Origin: Anastrepha obliqua
Lineage: Eukaryota > Arthropoda > Insecta > Diptera > Tephritidae
Assembly: GCF_027943255.1 (NCBI RefSeq)
Contig: NC_072896.1
Span: 120,187,879 to 120,251,878, forward strand
Direction: 5' to 3'
Length of the DNA: 64,000 nt
Positions 31,303-42,579 of the stretch are shown here, one piece after another; positions within the stretch are counted from its first letter, which is position 1; each line of letters starts with the position of its first letter. Both the position numbers and the translations under genes were made by a program. The notes beneath the pieces are model-generated. The model searched no databases, was not told the origin of the DNA, and saw only the letters and a program-made list of their open reading frames with translations.

Positions 31303-32600
31303 ATATAATTACAAATGAGTGTTACTAACTCACATTGCTTGTATCTGTAAAACAGCTCATGACATCAACGTCAAAATTGTTCTAATGACCGCTCAATATA
31401 TTGTTTATAAGCCATCAGAAGCATTTGCGTCTCAGTTTTGTTGAATTTCTTCATTCATTCATTTTCTGTGATGGAATTCAAACGTAATAGTGTGATTGCG
31501 TTATATTTGGCTGGAAAATCACAACCAGCCAATGTTCGTGAGCTCAGTCACCTCAAAGTGAACAAAATGATTGTGTATCGCACTAGAAAACGTTACAATA
31601 ATACTGGTAGCATTGCAAAACGCTATGGAGGTGGACAAAAAAAAACCGCAACAACGCCAGAAATGGTTCGGAAAGTGAAGGTTCGACTTGAACGAAATCC
31701 ACGTCGAAGTGGAAGAAAAATGGCCAAAGAACTGAAAATATCGCAAGACAGCATTCGACGCATATTGAAAAATGAGCTCAAGGTCAAGGCTTACAAGTTC
31801 CACGATCTTTCACCCCAGCAAAAAAAAAAGTTCGGTGCGAAAGAGCAAAGGAGCTTGCACAAACGTGGCGAATTTCCTAACATTGTGTTTTCTGATGAAA
31901 AAAATGTCCCAATTGAGCAGTTCATAAACACTCAAAACGATAGTGTTTACTTGACCGAACGCTGATCCGAGAATTTGAGCTTACGTATGGCCAATTGAAA
32001 CAATTTCCCATTGCAAGTAATGGTTTGGGCCGCAGTGACCGCTGATGGACGCAATCGTTTTTATCGAGCGTGGTATCAAAGTGAATGCGTCTTATTATCG
32101 GGAAAATGTTTTAGAAGCTGTTTTAGAACCGTGGACACGCAAACATTTCGGTCGTAGACCATGGACGTTCCAACAGGACTCGGCACCGTCTCATAAAGCT
32201 CGTGTGAACCAAGAATGGTTAAAAAATCATGTTCCACACTTCATTTCGTCCACACAATGGCTTTCGAATTCGCCAGACGCAAATCCGACTATTCCATCTG
32301 GTCCCTTTTGGAGAGCAAGGTGAGGACTAAAAATTATGCCAGTATGGATGCGCTGAAAAAAGCGATTATACGAGAATGGGCCAAAATACCTCAAGATCAC
32401 ATTTGTGCAGCATGCAACTCATTTTTTGACCATTTGAAGGCTATAGTCAAGGCAAAAGGTGGTCATATTGAGCTAAAGTGAATATACGTTAAAATTGTAA
32501 TCATTTTTGAACAATTTTGTCTTTGAAGTCAATAAAAACTAATTTCACACAAAAAAGTTATGGTGTTTTGATTAGGTAACACTTCATATCGTTCACCCTG
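31303..32600 (+). mobile_element. maT-type DD37D element, copy A
   Basis: The right end (gtaacacttcatatcgttca followed by ccctg) is the complement of the start of the copies at 45921 and 62896 (cagggtgaacgatatgaagt). The left end is degraded but still aligns from about 31313 (gagtgttactaactca). The gene, described next, occupies most of it. TA follows the right end. Confidence 0.75.
31471..32481 (+). pseudogene. maT-type DD37D transposase pseudogene, copy A
   Basis: The start is the ATG at 31471 (MEFKRNSVIALYLAGKSQPA), shared with the other two copies. A paired-type helix-turn-helix region follows (RLERNPRRSGRKMAKELKIS, QDSIRRILKNELKVKAYKF), then FPNIVFSDEKNVPIEQFINT (first aspartate), WTFQQDSAPSHKARVNQEWL (second) and the SPDANP block. 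A four-base deletion removes the third aspartate (normally MDYSIW) and shifts frame. The last part, MDALKKAIIREWAKIPQDHI, is readable at 32345-32481. In a comparison of copies, 37 residues separate the second and third aspartates, as in maT elements. A stop after VYLTER also breaks it. Confidence 0.85.
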
Positions 32601-32935
32601 TAGTTACTCAATTAAGGAAACTGGCAGCAAAAACTATCGGCTTGGTTTTGTTATTATATATCTGCACTTAATCACGCCTGAAATAAATCGTATTTTGTAT
32701 GCTGTGAAGATATCAAAACGGCGCTTCAGTGCTACTTGACACACTCCAAACTGGTACTTCAACCATTTCACCTGCCTACTGTGAAGAAAAAATTAAGCAC
32801 AAGCAAAAAGTTGTAATATTGAGTCAAAGCACATTATTTTTAATAAAAAATGATTAAAAAATAATTAAATAATATCAAATTGATAGCTTTTGCTAGCTAT
32901 CAAAATTTTCATTATTTTCAATGTATTGGGTTGGC

Positions 32936-33817
32936 AACTAAGTAATTGCGGATTTCACTCATAGATGGCTTCAGTTGAATTTTTAGGTGTGCAGACGTAG
33001 TACAAATGTCAAACACATTTTGTTATTTGATAGTTAGCAATTCAGCTTTCAATTAGTGAAAAAAGTTTTTTCGCAGTTGCGCAGTTTTCGTTTGGCGTTC
33101 GTTGAAAAATGGAAGAACAAAAGGAACATTTTCGTCATATTTTGCTCTTTTATTTCCACAAAGAGAAAACCGCATCGCAAGCTCATAAAAAGTTATGTGC
33201 TGTTTATGGTGACGAAGCCTTAAAAGAACGGCAGTGTCAAAATTGGTTTTTCACATTCCGTTCTGGTGATTTTTCACTCAAATATGGAAAACGCTCTGGT
33301 CCTCCAGTTGAAGTTGGTAACGTCCTAATCAAAGCAATAATCGATTCGGATCATCACAGTACAACACGTGAGATTGCAGAGAAGCTTCATGTACCACATA
33401 CATACATTGAAAATCACTTAAAACAATTTGGTTATGTTTTTTTTTAAAAACTCGATACATGGGTTCCTCACCAACTGCGAAGAAACGTTTTTAACGCATT
33501 AACAGCTGCGATTTGCTAAAGAAACGTAATGAAAAAGATTCATTTTTAAAACAACTGATAACTGGCGATGAAAAATGGGAAAGCGGAAAAGATCGGGAGC
33601 AGGCCTGGTGAACCAACTCAAACAACATCGTAAGCTGTTGTTGTTCATCAAAAGAGAGTTTTGTTATCAATTTGGTGGGATTACAAAGGGGTTGTCTACT
33701 TTGAACTCTTACCACCCAACTGAACGATCAATTCTGATGTCTACATTGAACAACTAACGAAATTAAACAATGCAGTCGAAGAAAAGTGGCCCGAATTGAC
33801 AAATCGCAAAAGTATTG
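32936..33817 (+). pseudogene. cecropia-like mariner, 5' two-thirds
   Basis: The left inverted end ttgggttggcaactaagtaa starts at 32936 after TA. The ATG at 33109 opens MEEQKEHFRHILLFYFHKEK, then SQAHKKLCAVYGDEALKERQ, CQNWFFTFRSGDFSLKYGKR and TREIAEKLHVPHTYIENHLK, the two helix-turn-helix parts of a mariner transposase. A poly-T run at 33440 shifts the frame. WITGDEKW-like sequence (first aspartate) lies near 33560 and the region before the second aspartate ends near 33817 (EEKWPELTNRKSIV). There a rosa fragment interrupts it. The catalytic C-terminus is absent. Confidence 0.85.
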
Positions 33818-33819
33818 TA

Positions 33820-34026
33820 AAGGCTGATTAAGTTTCAAGGGCCGGTGTTGATTTTGAATAAAATACAATTTTTTTAAGAAGTTATATGCATTTCTCTTCA
33901 TTATGATAATATTGGTATAGTTCAATTACGTATGGAACAAAATATCGGCCAAATGGTCGCCGCGGCTTGGGCGGCACATCTCCATCCGATGGTCCAAATT
34001 TTCGATGACGCTGAGGCATAATTGAG
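33820..34026 (-). mobile_element. rosa-like element, 3' end fragment inserted in mariner
   Basis: The outer inverted end is present (aaggctgattaagtttcaag at 33820), beside a TA at 33818-33819 that belongs to the interrupted mariner. The minus strand then encodes the transposase tail equivalent to NLDHRMEVCRGGR and ending HNKEK in the reference copy. It stops abruptly near 34026. Everything upstream of the tail is missing, so the far junction has been lost by deletion. Confidence 0.75.
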
Positions 34027-34029
34027 AAA

Positions 34030-35765
34030 AAAATTATTTAGATTTTCGAACTCAGCGACCGATTTTAAATAAAAACTGGATGGTCTGATTCTTAAGTAAA
34101 AAAAAGAGTATAAATTATGTGCAAACCCACGGATTTTTACTGCTTGAATAAGGATCTGAAGGGGAGAATCCATCTTAGGAGTATCCATTGTTGCGGACCA
34201 ACAAGATCGAGATCGAGAGACTAACTAGCCTGCCTACTTCATCTAAGAAAAGTCTCTTCTTATAGAAATTTAAAAAACGTATGCTGCTTTTGCAATAATT
34301 TTGCCAAGCAAGAAGGCTTTCGAAGGAGTTGGAAGAATATTCAACTTCGCTAACCACTTCGCTTTCACAAAAAATGCATAACTATAAATTGTGAAAATAT
34401 GTAAGTGTCATTTTTCTAAACATAAATTGTCACTTTTGCATACTTCATGCTTCATAGTACAATATAATCGCACCCTGATGACGGCAATTTACATATTAAT
34501 AACAACAACTAGGACAAATGATAGCAGCAGCTGTAGCTTTAGCTCTGCAATTCCTTAAATGATCCAGTGAAGCACTTTTATGGAAGTGAGCATGTAGTGG
34601 TGTGTATTTAATAGAAGTGGTCTTTTCGGCTCAAGCGACAGCTGGTAACACTTGAATATCAACACACACACGCACTCATACAGTGCATACACAGGCACAG
34701 AAGAAAATTGGCAAAAGAAAGAGAATAACCGTATTTGTGGCAAAAAAAAATTTTGTTTTTGTTTCCCCAAATAAATATGAGTAGAGTAAAAGAAAAACTC
34801 TGAGCTCTGCCATATGTAACCTGTACGTATACATATGCCGCTTCTTTTTACTTACCACCGGTGTCAAAAAATATAACTGAGAAAAACTGCATATAAAAAA
34901 AAAAATGCTGAGAATAGAGAAAAAATAGAGAAAAAGCAGCGGTCAGAACAAAATATCTTGAATTAGTCACGTTTGCCGGGAGGTCGCCGCTCAAGCAAGC
35001 AAGCAACCAGCGTGGAAGGCGTCGGAAACAAGCAAAAGGTGGCGAGTTCAAGTGTCCAAATAGAGCCACTTCTAACGTAGACGCACATAAGCACAAGATG
35101 TAGACGCATTTTCATAAGTATAGTGCTTAGCTGCTCGAATAAACTTTCAGGCGCTGTCCGCCAAGGAACCAATCTGATAACAACAAATAGTAATGACGGC
35201 AATTGGCTATCAAATGTGTTGATATTATTTGTAAGGGCATGGGCGCTTAGTTGTGTATTTATGTATGTTTGCGCTATGAGACTGTATTTTGGGCAACTGG
35301 TAATACAGTTAGTTTAGCACATGCATATGTATGTATTTAGAACATATTTGTAGGTAATAAGTTTTTGGGCCGAAAATAGGGTGAAGGCGTCGTCAATACT
35401 CAAGTATGACAATTCTGCCACTTTAACATGGACACTCACACCCACAACGAAGAGGCTATATAGTTAATACATTGTTTTATTTACATACTTAATTGCAGAA
35501 AATTTACGTTAACTAGAGCGCTAGGCTGTTGGAGCTTTGTTCATCTACGTGCTTAAATCACTCTAGAATTTTCCGCTAAGTCCAGCAGTAAGAAGAACAA
35601 GAAAAGATCAAGTTAGTAGACCAATTATATGATGAGAGCATTAGAGATTAAGGTGGTTATGTGAAATATTTGAAGTGCCAGTTTGGCACTGCCCAAGTAG
35701 CACTAAAGCGCCATTTTGATGCAATTATGAGACCTCTAATGGGCAGATATCTACAGCCAACCAGA
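34030..35765. other. intergenic DNA, no gene recognised
   Basis: AT-rich sequence with CA/CAC patches near 34660-34700 and poly-A runs. None of the short open frames contains a recognisable domain. No transposon termini were identified. Confidence 0.5.
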
Positions 35766-35769
35766 TTTT

Positions 35770-35910
35770 GATGTAAGAGAAAAGGTTGATGGGATTTAGG
35801 TTGCAACCCTGCCACAGGCTGTCAAAGAAAGGAGCGCCCTTAATCGTCTAGCTATTAAGCCCGGATATAGAAAGTGTTCAACAGTCTCTTTTTCTGAAAG
35901 GTCATTAAAA
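35770..35910 (-). pseudogene. RNase H-type retrotransposon tail fragment
   Basis: The minus strand reads KETVEHFLYPGLIARRLRAL, similar to the C-terminal knuckle region of the element at 43760-44870 (FLCKCPGFAARRLRSLDAP), but with the cysteines replaced or deleted. It is too short to place in a family beyond that comparison. Confidence 0.4.
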
Positions 35911-36084
35911 GTTGTTTAAAGAATTCGATGATATTATCACAAATAAAAATTATAAAGCATTTTTCAAAACAACGCTCTGACATGTAACTCGCACAAATGG
36001 TTACTTATTTAGGGCTAGGACGAACCTCTCAAGAAAGTGCTTAAGAAAATTGTAGCTACTATTCCTTGTGCGTGAAAAACTCTC

Positions 36085-36190
36085 TTAATTCCTGTCCTCC
36101 CTGATGGGACATAGGGTCTCCACAAAGTGCTTCCAACGGTCACGATCCGTCGCGATGGCTTTGACTTCTATAAAAGATTTCCCTGCAGTC
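36085..36190 (-). pseudogene. RTE-like retrotransposon C-terminal fragment
   Basis: The minus strand ends IATDRDRWKHFVETLCPIRE, a pattern (QDRDxWRxFVxxLCP) seen at the extreme C-terminus of RTE-type and related retrotransposon polyproteins. Only this end is present. A TA dinucleotide run (36233-36250) lies just beyond it. Confidence 0.5.
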
Positions 36191-36289
36191 TTAAGTGTTT
36201 TTGGAGAGTTCTCTTTCAAGTGCACATATACATATATATATATATATATATCGTCGAGGCATTGCACCGAAAATCAAAAAGCTAAAGCT

Positions 36290-37160
36290 ACTTAAAGCCC
36301 AGTACGATACCTTCAAATGTAATGTATGTAGGGTTCAATATAATGGAAGTCTATCGTCCACCTTTGAATCTATAGCTGGTGTTGTGCAAGGTTGCCTAAT
36401 TTCTCCTATGCTGTTCCTAATCGTGCTCAATGACGTGCTTTCAAGATCTGTAGGTGGATGCTACAGAGGCCTATCATGAAATTTCAGCGAACACCTTGAA
36501 GACCTAGATTACGCCGATGACATCTTCCTATTGTCAACAAAGCACTCCGACATGCAGAATCAAAGAAAATCGTGCTGCAGATTAATGAGGGAAAAGTAGA
36601 TCCTTAAAGTAAATGTCGCAGTTCCAAACAGTAGATTTAGCGTAATGAGTTCCAGTATTCAAAGTGTCAACAACTTTACCTATTTGAGAAGTGTAATTTT
36701 TATGGACGGAGGTGCAGCAGATGACATACAAAGCAGAATCGCAAAAGCTCGTAGGGCGTTTGCTCAACTGAACCAGATATGGATTTATACATCGATTTCC
36801 ACACACACAAAGCTGTGTATTTTCAACTCAAATGTAAAACCGGTGCTTTTGTATGGCTGTGAGAGCTGGCTAATGACAGACTTGCTCGCAAATAAGCTAC
36901 ACATTTTTGCCAATAAATGTTTAAGACGTCTATTGCGGATTTGGTGGCCTAGAACAATCAACAACAGAGAGCTTCGGGCGAATTGTAAGCCCTCACCCAT
37001 GCGGAATGAAATAAAGCGGAGAAAGTGGAGATGGATAGGCCATACTTTTTGAAAGCATCCCACAGAAATATGCGGGTAAGTACTCGATTGGAACTCGCAA
37101 GGCAGTAGAAAAGAATGGGCGGCCTAGGTGCACTTGGAAGAGAACTTTCAAAATACTAGT
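36290..37160 (+). pseudogene. RTE-like reverse transcriptase, palm to C-terminus
   Basis: The plus strand carries GVVQGCLISPMLFLIVLNDV (the QGC...SP block before the active site), then LDYADDIFLLST (YADD catalytic motif, intact). It continues VNNFTYLRSVIFMDGGAADD, IQSRIAKARRAFAQLNQIW, TKLCIFNSNVKPVLLYGCES, NKCLRRLLRIWWPRTINNRE and RRKWRWIGHTF, with one stop after the palm block and another near the end. This is the RTE-type order of motifs. The endonuclease and fingers are absent, so it is 5'-truncated. It runs opposite to the fragment at 36085-36190. Confidence 0.8.
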
Positions 37161-37204
37161 GCCGAAGAAATTGTGACATTTGATAATTGGCAGTCTCATA
37201 GAAG

Positions 37205-37770
37205 AATAAAAAATAGTTTAAAAAAACTAAAAAACACGCTTTTATTGCTAATCGAACTAAAAAGTAGAAAATAAATTTTAATGACAAAGGGACCTATAAT
37301 GAAGTAATAGCAAATCGAACGATCAGTCATAGTCAACTACCTCAGAACAGAACTATAACAAAAATTAAGATACAAATAGAGTAATTCAAATTAGAGTTAA
37401 AAGCGTGGGATGCTTGATACAGTAAATATTGTATTACAATCATTGTCTTGGCAACTACCTGTGTACAGAGGGTTATGAAAGTGAAGCAAAATGCATCCCA
37501 CGCTTTTAACACTAATTTGAATTACTCTATTTGTATCTTAGTTTTTGTTATAGTTCTGTTCTGAGGTAGTTGACTATGACTGATCGTTCGATTTGCTATT
37601 ACTTCATTATAGGTCTCTTCGTCATTAAAATTTATTTTCTACTTTTTAGTTCGATTGGCAATAAAAGCGTGTTTTTTCAGTTTTTTTAAACTATTTTTTA
37701 TTTTCTATTTTTAGTTCGATTAGCAAAAAAGCGTGTTTTTTAGTTTCTTTAAACTATTTTTTTTTTATTA
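37205..37770. repeat. foldback-like inverted repeat, copy 2
   Basis: The left arm (about 37205-37412, ending aaaagcgtgggatgc) is the reverse complement of the right arm from about 37495 (gcatcccacgcttttaac) to about 37700. An 80-bp loop lies between. The right arm again carries the extra outer repeat (agttcgattagcaaaaaagc). It matches copy 1 at 3703-4190 closely but keeps about 70 bp of the left arm that copy 1 has lost, so it is the better guide to the original structure. Confidence 0.8.
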
Positions 37771-38215
37771 TGAATGAAAATTATTGTTATCATTGCAGTC
37801 AGTGAATAAATGATTCGATATATTCGTGTTATATTTATTTCCTTTCTTATCGACTGAGAGTCTAAAGCTATGCAGTTATCGGCCGTGATAAAGAAATAAT
37901 GGGGATGAAGAACTTATTTCGTGGGAGGGAGCCTGAGAAACTGATTTACAAGAATAAATAAAGATTTTTCATTTTACAACCAAATTCACCTTACTTTTTG
38001 CCCACAGTAAAAAAAAGAAAATATTAATCCTGGCAATCCTAGTAAGGATAATGGAAAACTTTTATCAAATTATTGCATTGTCATCGGTCCTTGATAGGTG
38101 TGCAAAATCTCAAGTCGATCAGATTTTTAGAAGCCAGTGAAAATTGAGCTCAAAGATTCCATTACATACATACATACAAAACGTCCTAATAAAAGTGGGT
38201 TAAAAAGAAGACAGT
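37771..38215 (+). mobile_element. mariner remnant beside foldback copy 2, internally deleted
   Basis: This matches 4190-5125 on both sides of a deletion. The sequence runs up to gggagggagcctgagaaa (37940), then jumps to ctgatttacaagaataaata, which corresponds to 4841 in copy 1. About 484 bp, nearly all of the DD34D transposase fragment, is missing. The junction lies at a shared gaaa, suggesting repair through microhomology. The right part, including the mariner end (caaattcaccttactttttg) and a tail ending in short CATA repeats, is retained. Confidence 0.75.
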
Positions 38216-38529
38216 TCTGTCGCTATTACTTTGAGAAGTGCATACACTTAGTGTCATAAGTCTACGCTCCTTTGTGGGTAGTTGAAAAAGTAAGACGAAA
38301 AAAGTGTTTAAATTTCTAAGATTTATTTATTTTTATTTTATTCTTAACTGTAAAACAGCATATGACGACTTATGGTTTATTAAATAAAATACATAATTCA
38401 TTTCAGCTAACACCATTTAACAAATGAATAATGGATTTTATTTCAAACACATAAATAACAAACTCTAAAAGTTTACTCTACTTTATAAAAAATATAAGAT
38501 TAAAAAAAATTAAAAGAACTTTCAATAAT

Positions 38530-38997
38530 TTTAACTTTTTAGTAGCTTGTTTGGTACCCACGATGTTTCTACTGGTAAGAGGGTTTACCAATTTTGTAGT
38601 CTTCTTCCACATAACATCTTTCAAGTCATCTTTGTGTGTAATTTGGTATTTACTTATATTTTTCTGCAGAGTCGCTTATGGAAGTGTTCACTGGGATTTA
38701 AATCTGGTGATTGTGGAGGTGTTGGCAATAGCTTCGGGAGATTATAGACAACCAATAACTTTAATTAATGAGCCGTATGATTGGTGTATTTGTCCTGTTG
38801 AATGCAGCGCTCTTATGATAACCCCAGGATCTCAGCGTCTTGCTTTCAGTTTTGTTTTAAAATATCCAAATAAACAAACTTGTTCAATAAACTGCAATTT
38901 TCCCATGCCGCCAGCTGTCATACATCCCTATAGCATCACCCCATGTTTCACTGTTGGTAATAAAATTTCGTTATTTAGCAGCAAGTTTCCTCAATAG
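38530..38997 (-). pseudogene. Tc1-like transposase, C-terminal part
   Basis: The minus strand, across several frames, reads NEILLPTVKHG, GCMTAGGMGKLQFIEQV, ALHSTGQIHQS (in place of QQDNDPKHT), a NTSTITRFKSQ stretch where PPQSPDLNPIEH would lie in another frame (ccacaatcaccagatttaaa), and KDDLKDVMWKKTTKLV. This is the catalytic half of a Tc1-family transposase, heavily mutated. It is interrupted at 38997 by the CR1-like retrotransposon and resumes at 40460. The plus-strand frames here are artefacts. Confidence 0.7.
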
Positions 38998-39004
38998 GCA
39001 CCAG

Positions 39005-40450
39005 CCACTTGTTGTTTACTTCCGTTACGCCTATATTTAAGAGTGGAAATAAAAACGATGTTAGCAACTACAGACCGATTTCGAAGCTTTCGTCTGTCTC
39101 AAAACTTTTTGAGATAACAGTGAATGATAAGTTATATTTTGCTGTCAAAGGCCTAATATCTACCAACCAGCATGGTTTCGTTGCAAGTCGCTCCACTGTC
39201 ACTAACTTGTCTATTTTCAATGATTACTGCATTTCAGCCTTCCAGAACAGATCTCAAGTTGATGCAATTTATACAGACTTCTCTAAAGCGTTTGACAAAG
39301 AATCGCACCGAATACTCTTGTCGAAGCTTGCATCATTGGGTATACACTCCACGTTTTTGTCGTGGATCAAATCATATTTGTCCAACAGGCACTGCGTAGT
39401 AGCCGTTGATAATACGACATCCCGTGCATTTATTGCATACTCTGGTATCCCACAGGGAAGTATTCTAGGACCCCTCCTCTTTATACTTTTTATTAACGAT
39501 ATTGGTTCTTGCTTTTCGTTTGCAGAACACTTGTTGTATGCAGATGATCTAAAAATATTTGCGGTGATTAACAGTCTTAGTGACTCTGAAAAGTTGCAAG
39601 CTGACTTGCACAATGTTCGGAACTGGTGCTATTTAAACCGTTTGTCACTAAATATTAGCAAATGCTTTCACGTAAAATATGCTAAATCAAACAATACTTT
39701 GCATACCTCGTATAATATTGCTGGCTTACCTTTGCAATTCGTTGAGGAAATTAAAGACTTAGGCGTTATTTTCGACTCTAAGCTGAATTTCACCAGCCAT
39801 GTTAACCACGTCATAAGACGATCATATGCGATGCTAGCATTCGTACGCCGAAATTGTTCTGCATTTACTAACCCATACACTCTCAAAACATTGTATTGTG
39901 CTTTTGTTAGATCAAGATTAGAGTATGCCGCTATTATTTGGAGACCGTACCAAATAGGTCTGTCTAATCGGATTGAGAGAGTTCAGAAAGTCTTTCTTCG
40001 TTTTGCGCTCCGATCTTTAAACTTTTCTGAACCTGTACCATCGTACCGCTCTCGATGTTTAGTAATTGACTTAAAACCACTTGATAGCAGACGATCTATT
40101 CTATCGTGCTCATTTATTATCCGTATCATTTCTGGATCTATTGATTGTCCTTCCCTTTTAAGTAAAATTCAATTTAATATACCCAATATGAGGCTCCGAC
40201 AGTATGAAACCTTTAAAATTGGCTTCTCGAGAACCAACTATGGGGTGAATGCTCCGATTCCTAGGACATGTGCAGATTTAAATATGTTTTTCAATTCTTC
40301 TGGTGCTGATTTTACATGGCCGTATGGCATCTTAGTCAATCATCTTAAATCGTTCTTTTCATAGTATACTACTAAACTATTGTACATTAGCTTAATATAG
40401 TCTGTAAGAATGTATCCATTCAAAGACAATAAATAAATAAATAAATAAAA
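39005..40450 (+). pseudogene. CR1/Jockey-like non-LTR retrotransposon, RT domain, 5'-truncated
   Basis: A 451-codon open frame (39009-40364) begins within reverse-transcriptase block 1 (SVTPIFKSGNKNDVSNYRPI) and includes NQHGFVASRSTVTNLS, AIYTDFSKAFDKESHRILLS, SGIPQGSILGPLLFILFIND, HLLYADDLKIFAVI (intact YADD), NISKCFHV, DLGVIFDSKLNFTSH and RSRLEYAAIIWRPY. It ends with an uninterrupted C-terminus. The 3' end has a TAAA repeat tail (about 40428-40450). The endonuclease and ORF1 are missing, as usual for 5'-truncated insertions. The RT frame is open, so this is a younger copy than the relative at 9958-13640. It is inserted in a Tc1-like element. Confidence 0.9.
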
Positions 40451-40459
40451 TATAGTATT

Positions 40460-40985
40460 TTTTTTAAGTTTGGAGGCTCATTTGCGAAAGCAACTAGCAA
40501 CGCTTCCCTGGTACCTGACTTTTCCTAAGACTCTTCTGGCAATTGAAGCATTAATGTATTTTTGAAACTTATTCCTTATTTCATCTCTCTTGCCCATTTA
40601 GACGTTCCAACAGCCAATTTAATTTTCCAGCATTCACCTGTATTTGATCATTAATGACACACCCTTGGACCCCTCTTGAGTTTTTATCATAGTTTCTTCA
40701 AACCGACTTCCTGCATGTTCCTCTTGAAAGTCATATGCGGCACTCTAGCAAATGCGTGGAGTGGTCTGAGTGCCTTTCGAATATTTCTGAACTCATTGCT
40801 GTGTTGTTACATCCTGAAATTGAATCCATTTCATAGTCGGACGACTCCTTGGACGTCTTTTAGTTACAGGCAGGTTAGTTGAAGCGATCCACAGCTTCCT
40901 TCCTGATAATAAATTCTTATATGTATAGCCTTTTCCGCTGGCGAAAGGTTTTATTTCGCCCAGCCCCATTCCTCTTCCCATTGCT
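40460..40985 (-). pseudogene. Tc1-like transposase, N-terminal part
   Basis: The minus strand starts MGRGMGLGEIKPFASGKGYT near 40981 and contains the basic segment VTKRRPRSRPTM. About 200 bp further come KFQKYINASIARRVLGKVRY and QGSVASCFRK, with intervening stops. The MGRGKG start, the GRPR-like segment and the order are those of Tc1-family DNA-binding domains. Together with 38530-38997 it makes one element split by the CR1-like insertion. About 45 residues of the middle, including the first aspartate, are not readable. Confidence 0.5.
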
Positions 40986-40989
40986 TTTT

Positions 40990-41860
40990 TTCAATAACGC
41001 CTTTTCTTTCGTTTTTCTCCGGTGACATTTTTGATCACCCAAGTCTATTAACCCTTTGCCTTAAAACAACTGGCAGTAGTGAGAACCTTGTATTAAATAC
41101 GAGATTGTTTTTATGCACAAGAAAATCTTTCATTGAAAGTAGCACCCACAACAGTCGCTCGGTTCTTAAGGCAAAAAGTTAAAAGAAAAAATCTCATTGT
41201 ATTAAGTTACTGCCAGCCATAGTTGACTCTTTTTCCATTCACTTTTATTCTCGAAGGAAAATTGTGATAGAACGCTCGTCGCTGGTGGAACACATTTCGT
41301 TGCCATTTTTGTTTTTATTGTAATTAAATAAATTACAAAAATAATTTTTGCACTTCAAAGAATAGGTAATACAAAGTGGAGCAAAATCAATCAGCTTAAT
41401 TTGTTTTTGAATAATTTTTTTATTAAATAAAAAATGATTTTGTGTGATGGAAATCTTTATTTGGCAAGGATTGTAAATCTACCGATAGGGTGATCAATTT
41501 TGCGCCAGCTTGTACTAACTATTGTCAATGATTAGGCTAGTACAATTTTTTTTAACGGTGAAGAGCTGGTCTGATATGTGAAATGTGTTGTCAAATGATA
41601 ATTGAAATGCAGGCATAAGGATCGGAATATTTCATTAGCTTCATATTGAACACTAATGTGATCGGAGGGAAACCACGCCCAACATATAAGCATATAACCA
41701 AAAATTTATTTTTCTTCCTTATATATCTGAACTTGTTCAAAACTGATGCCTCCAAAACTCCTTCTGGTTGACGAACTGGGTTTGTACCAAAATAAGTGGG
41801 ATGAGCGTAACTTGTATGTTTTGTTGCATACCTCAGAGTGTCAAACCGAGCTATACGTAA
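40990..41860. other. intergenic, no gene recognised
   Basis: AT-rich sequence. Near its end, an ATG at 41746 opens MPPKLLLVDELGLYQNKWDE and continues to the TTAA element at 41868, but I recognise no family. Confidence 0.4.
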
Positions 41861-41867
41861 TCCTTAA

Positions 41868-42574
41868 GGGGGGGCCTCTTATCAATGGCTTCAAAAAAAG
41901 GTGTTTTTTCTCAATTTTTTTCGAGGCGAAAAAAGCGACACACAGGAATAATCTTTTGCATTTATTTGAAGGCATGATTGAAGAGTCATAAACAATTTTT
42001 TAACATAAATAAAAAAAAAACAAAATGATGGACATATGAGGGATCTCGAACAGCTTCTCATTGCGCGCTAGTAAAACGGCGTGTAAGATTGCGGTCGCAG
42101 TTTTCACCTGAAACACAAAAGAAAAATATTGCTTTATTCAGAAGGCTTTCCCGCATATAACAGACTACTCTTATATAAAAATATGAAAAAACTAACACAC
42201 AATTAATTATTGAAAAAAAAGTGTTTTTTTCCTTTTTTTTCAAAAAAGGTGTTAAATAACATTAAAAAATGCATTTTTTTGTATTTAGTAATTAGTTGCG
42301 CATTTTAATTATCTTTCCATAGATTATCGGTTTGAAACGATAACTTTCGTCGTTTTTTTTTAATCTCACACGACAATTTCAAAAACATGGTTTTGAGAAA
42401 ACGTGTTTCAAAGTTTTCAGAAGGTAGACTCACACGAGGGACGGTACCCTGCCTGTAACTCCAAAATCACTTTGAATTCTGCTTTAAAATTTTGAGGGCA
42501 TATTCTCCTATAATATATTTATCGATTGCAGTAAAAAAATCGATTTTTTGAATCCGACTGATAAGAGGCCCCCC
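41868..42574. mobile_element. TTAA-target element, family 2
   Basis: The inverted ends are gggggggcctcttatca at 41868 and, complementing the right end, ggggggcctcttatca, with weaker similarity continuing inward (ttcaaaaaa). Perfect TTAA lies outside both ends (41864-41867 and 42575-42578). The 707-bp body has no coding capacity. TTAA duplication and G-rich ends suggest a non-autonomous piggyBac- or Kolobok-type element. The end sequence differs from family 1 (ggggtcagatacct), so two lineages are present. Confidence 0.8.
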
Positions 42575-42579
42575 TTAAA

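Noticed and set aside
38547..38997. 66- and 148-codon plus-strand frames
   Set aside because: Shadows of the Tc1-like catalytic region on the minus strand.
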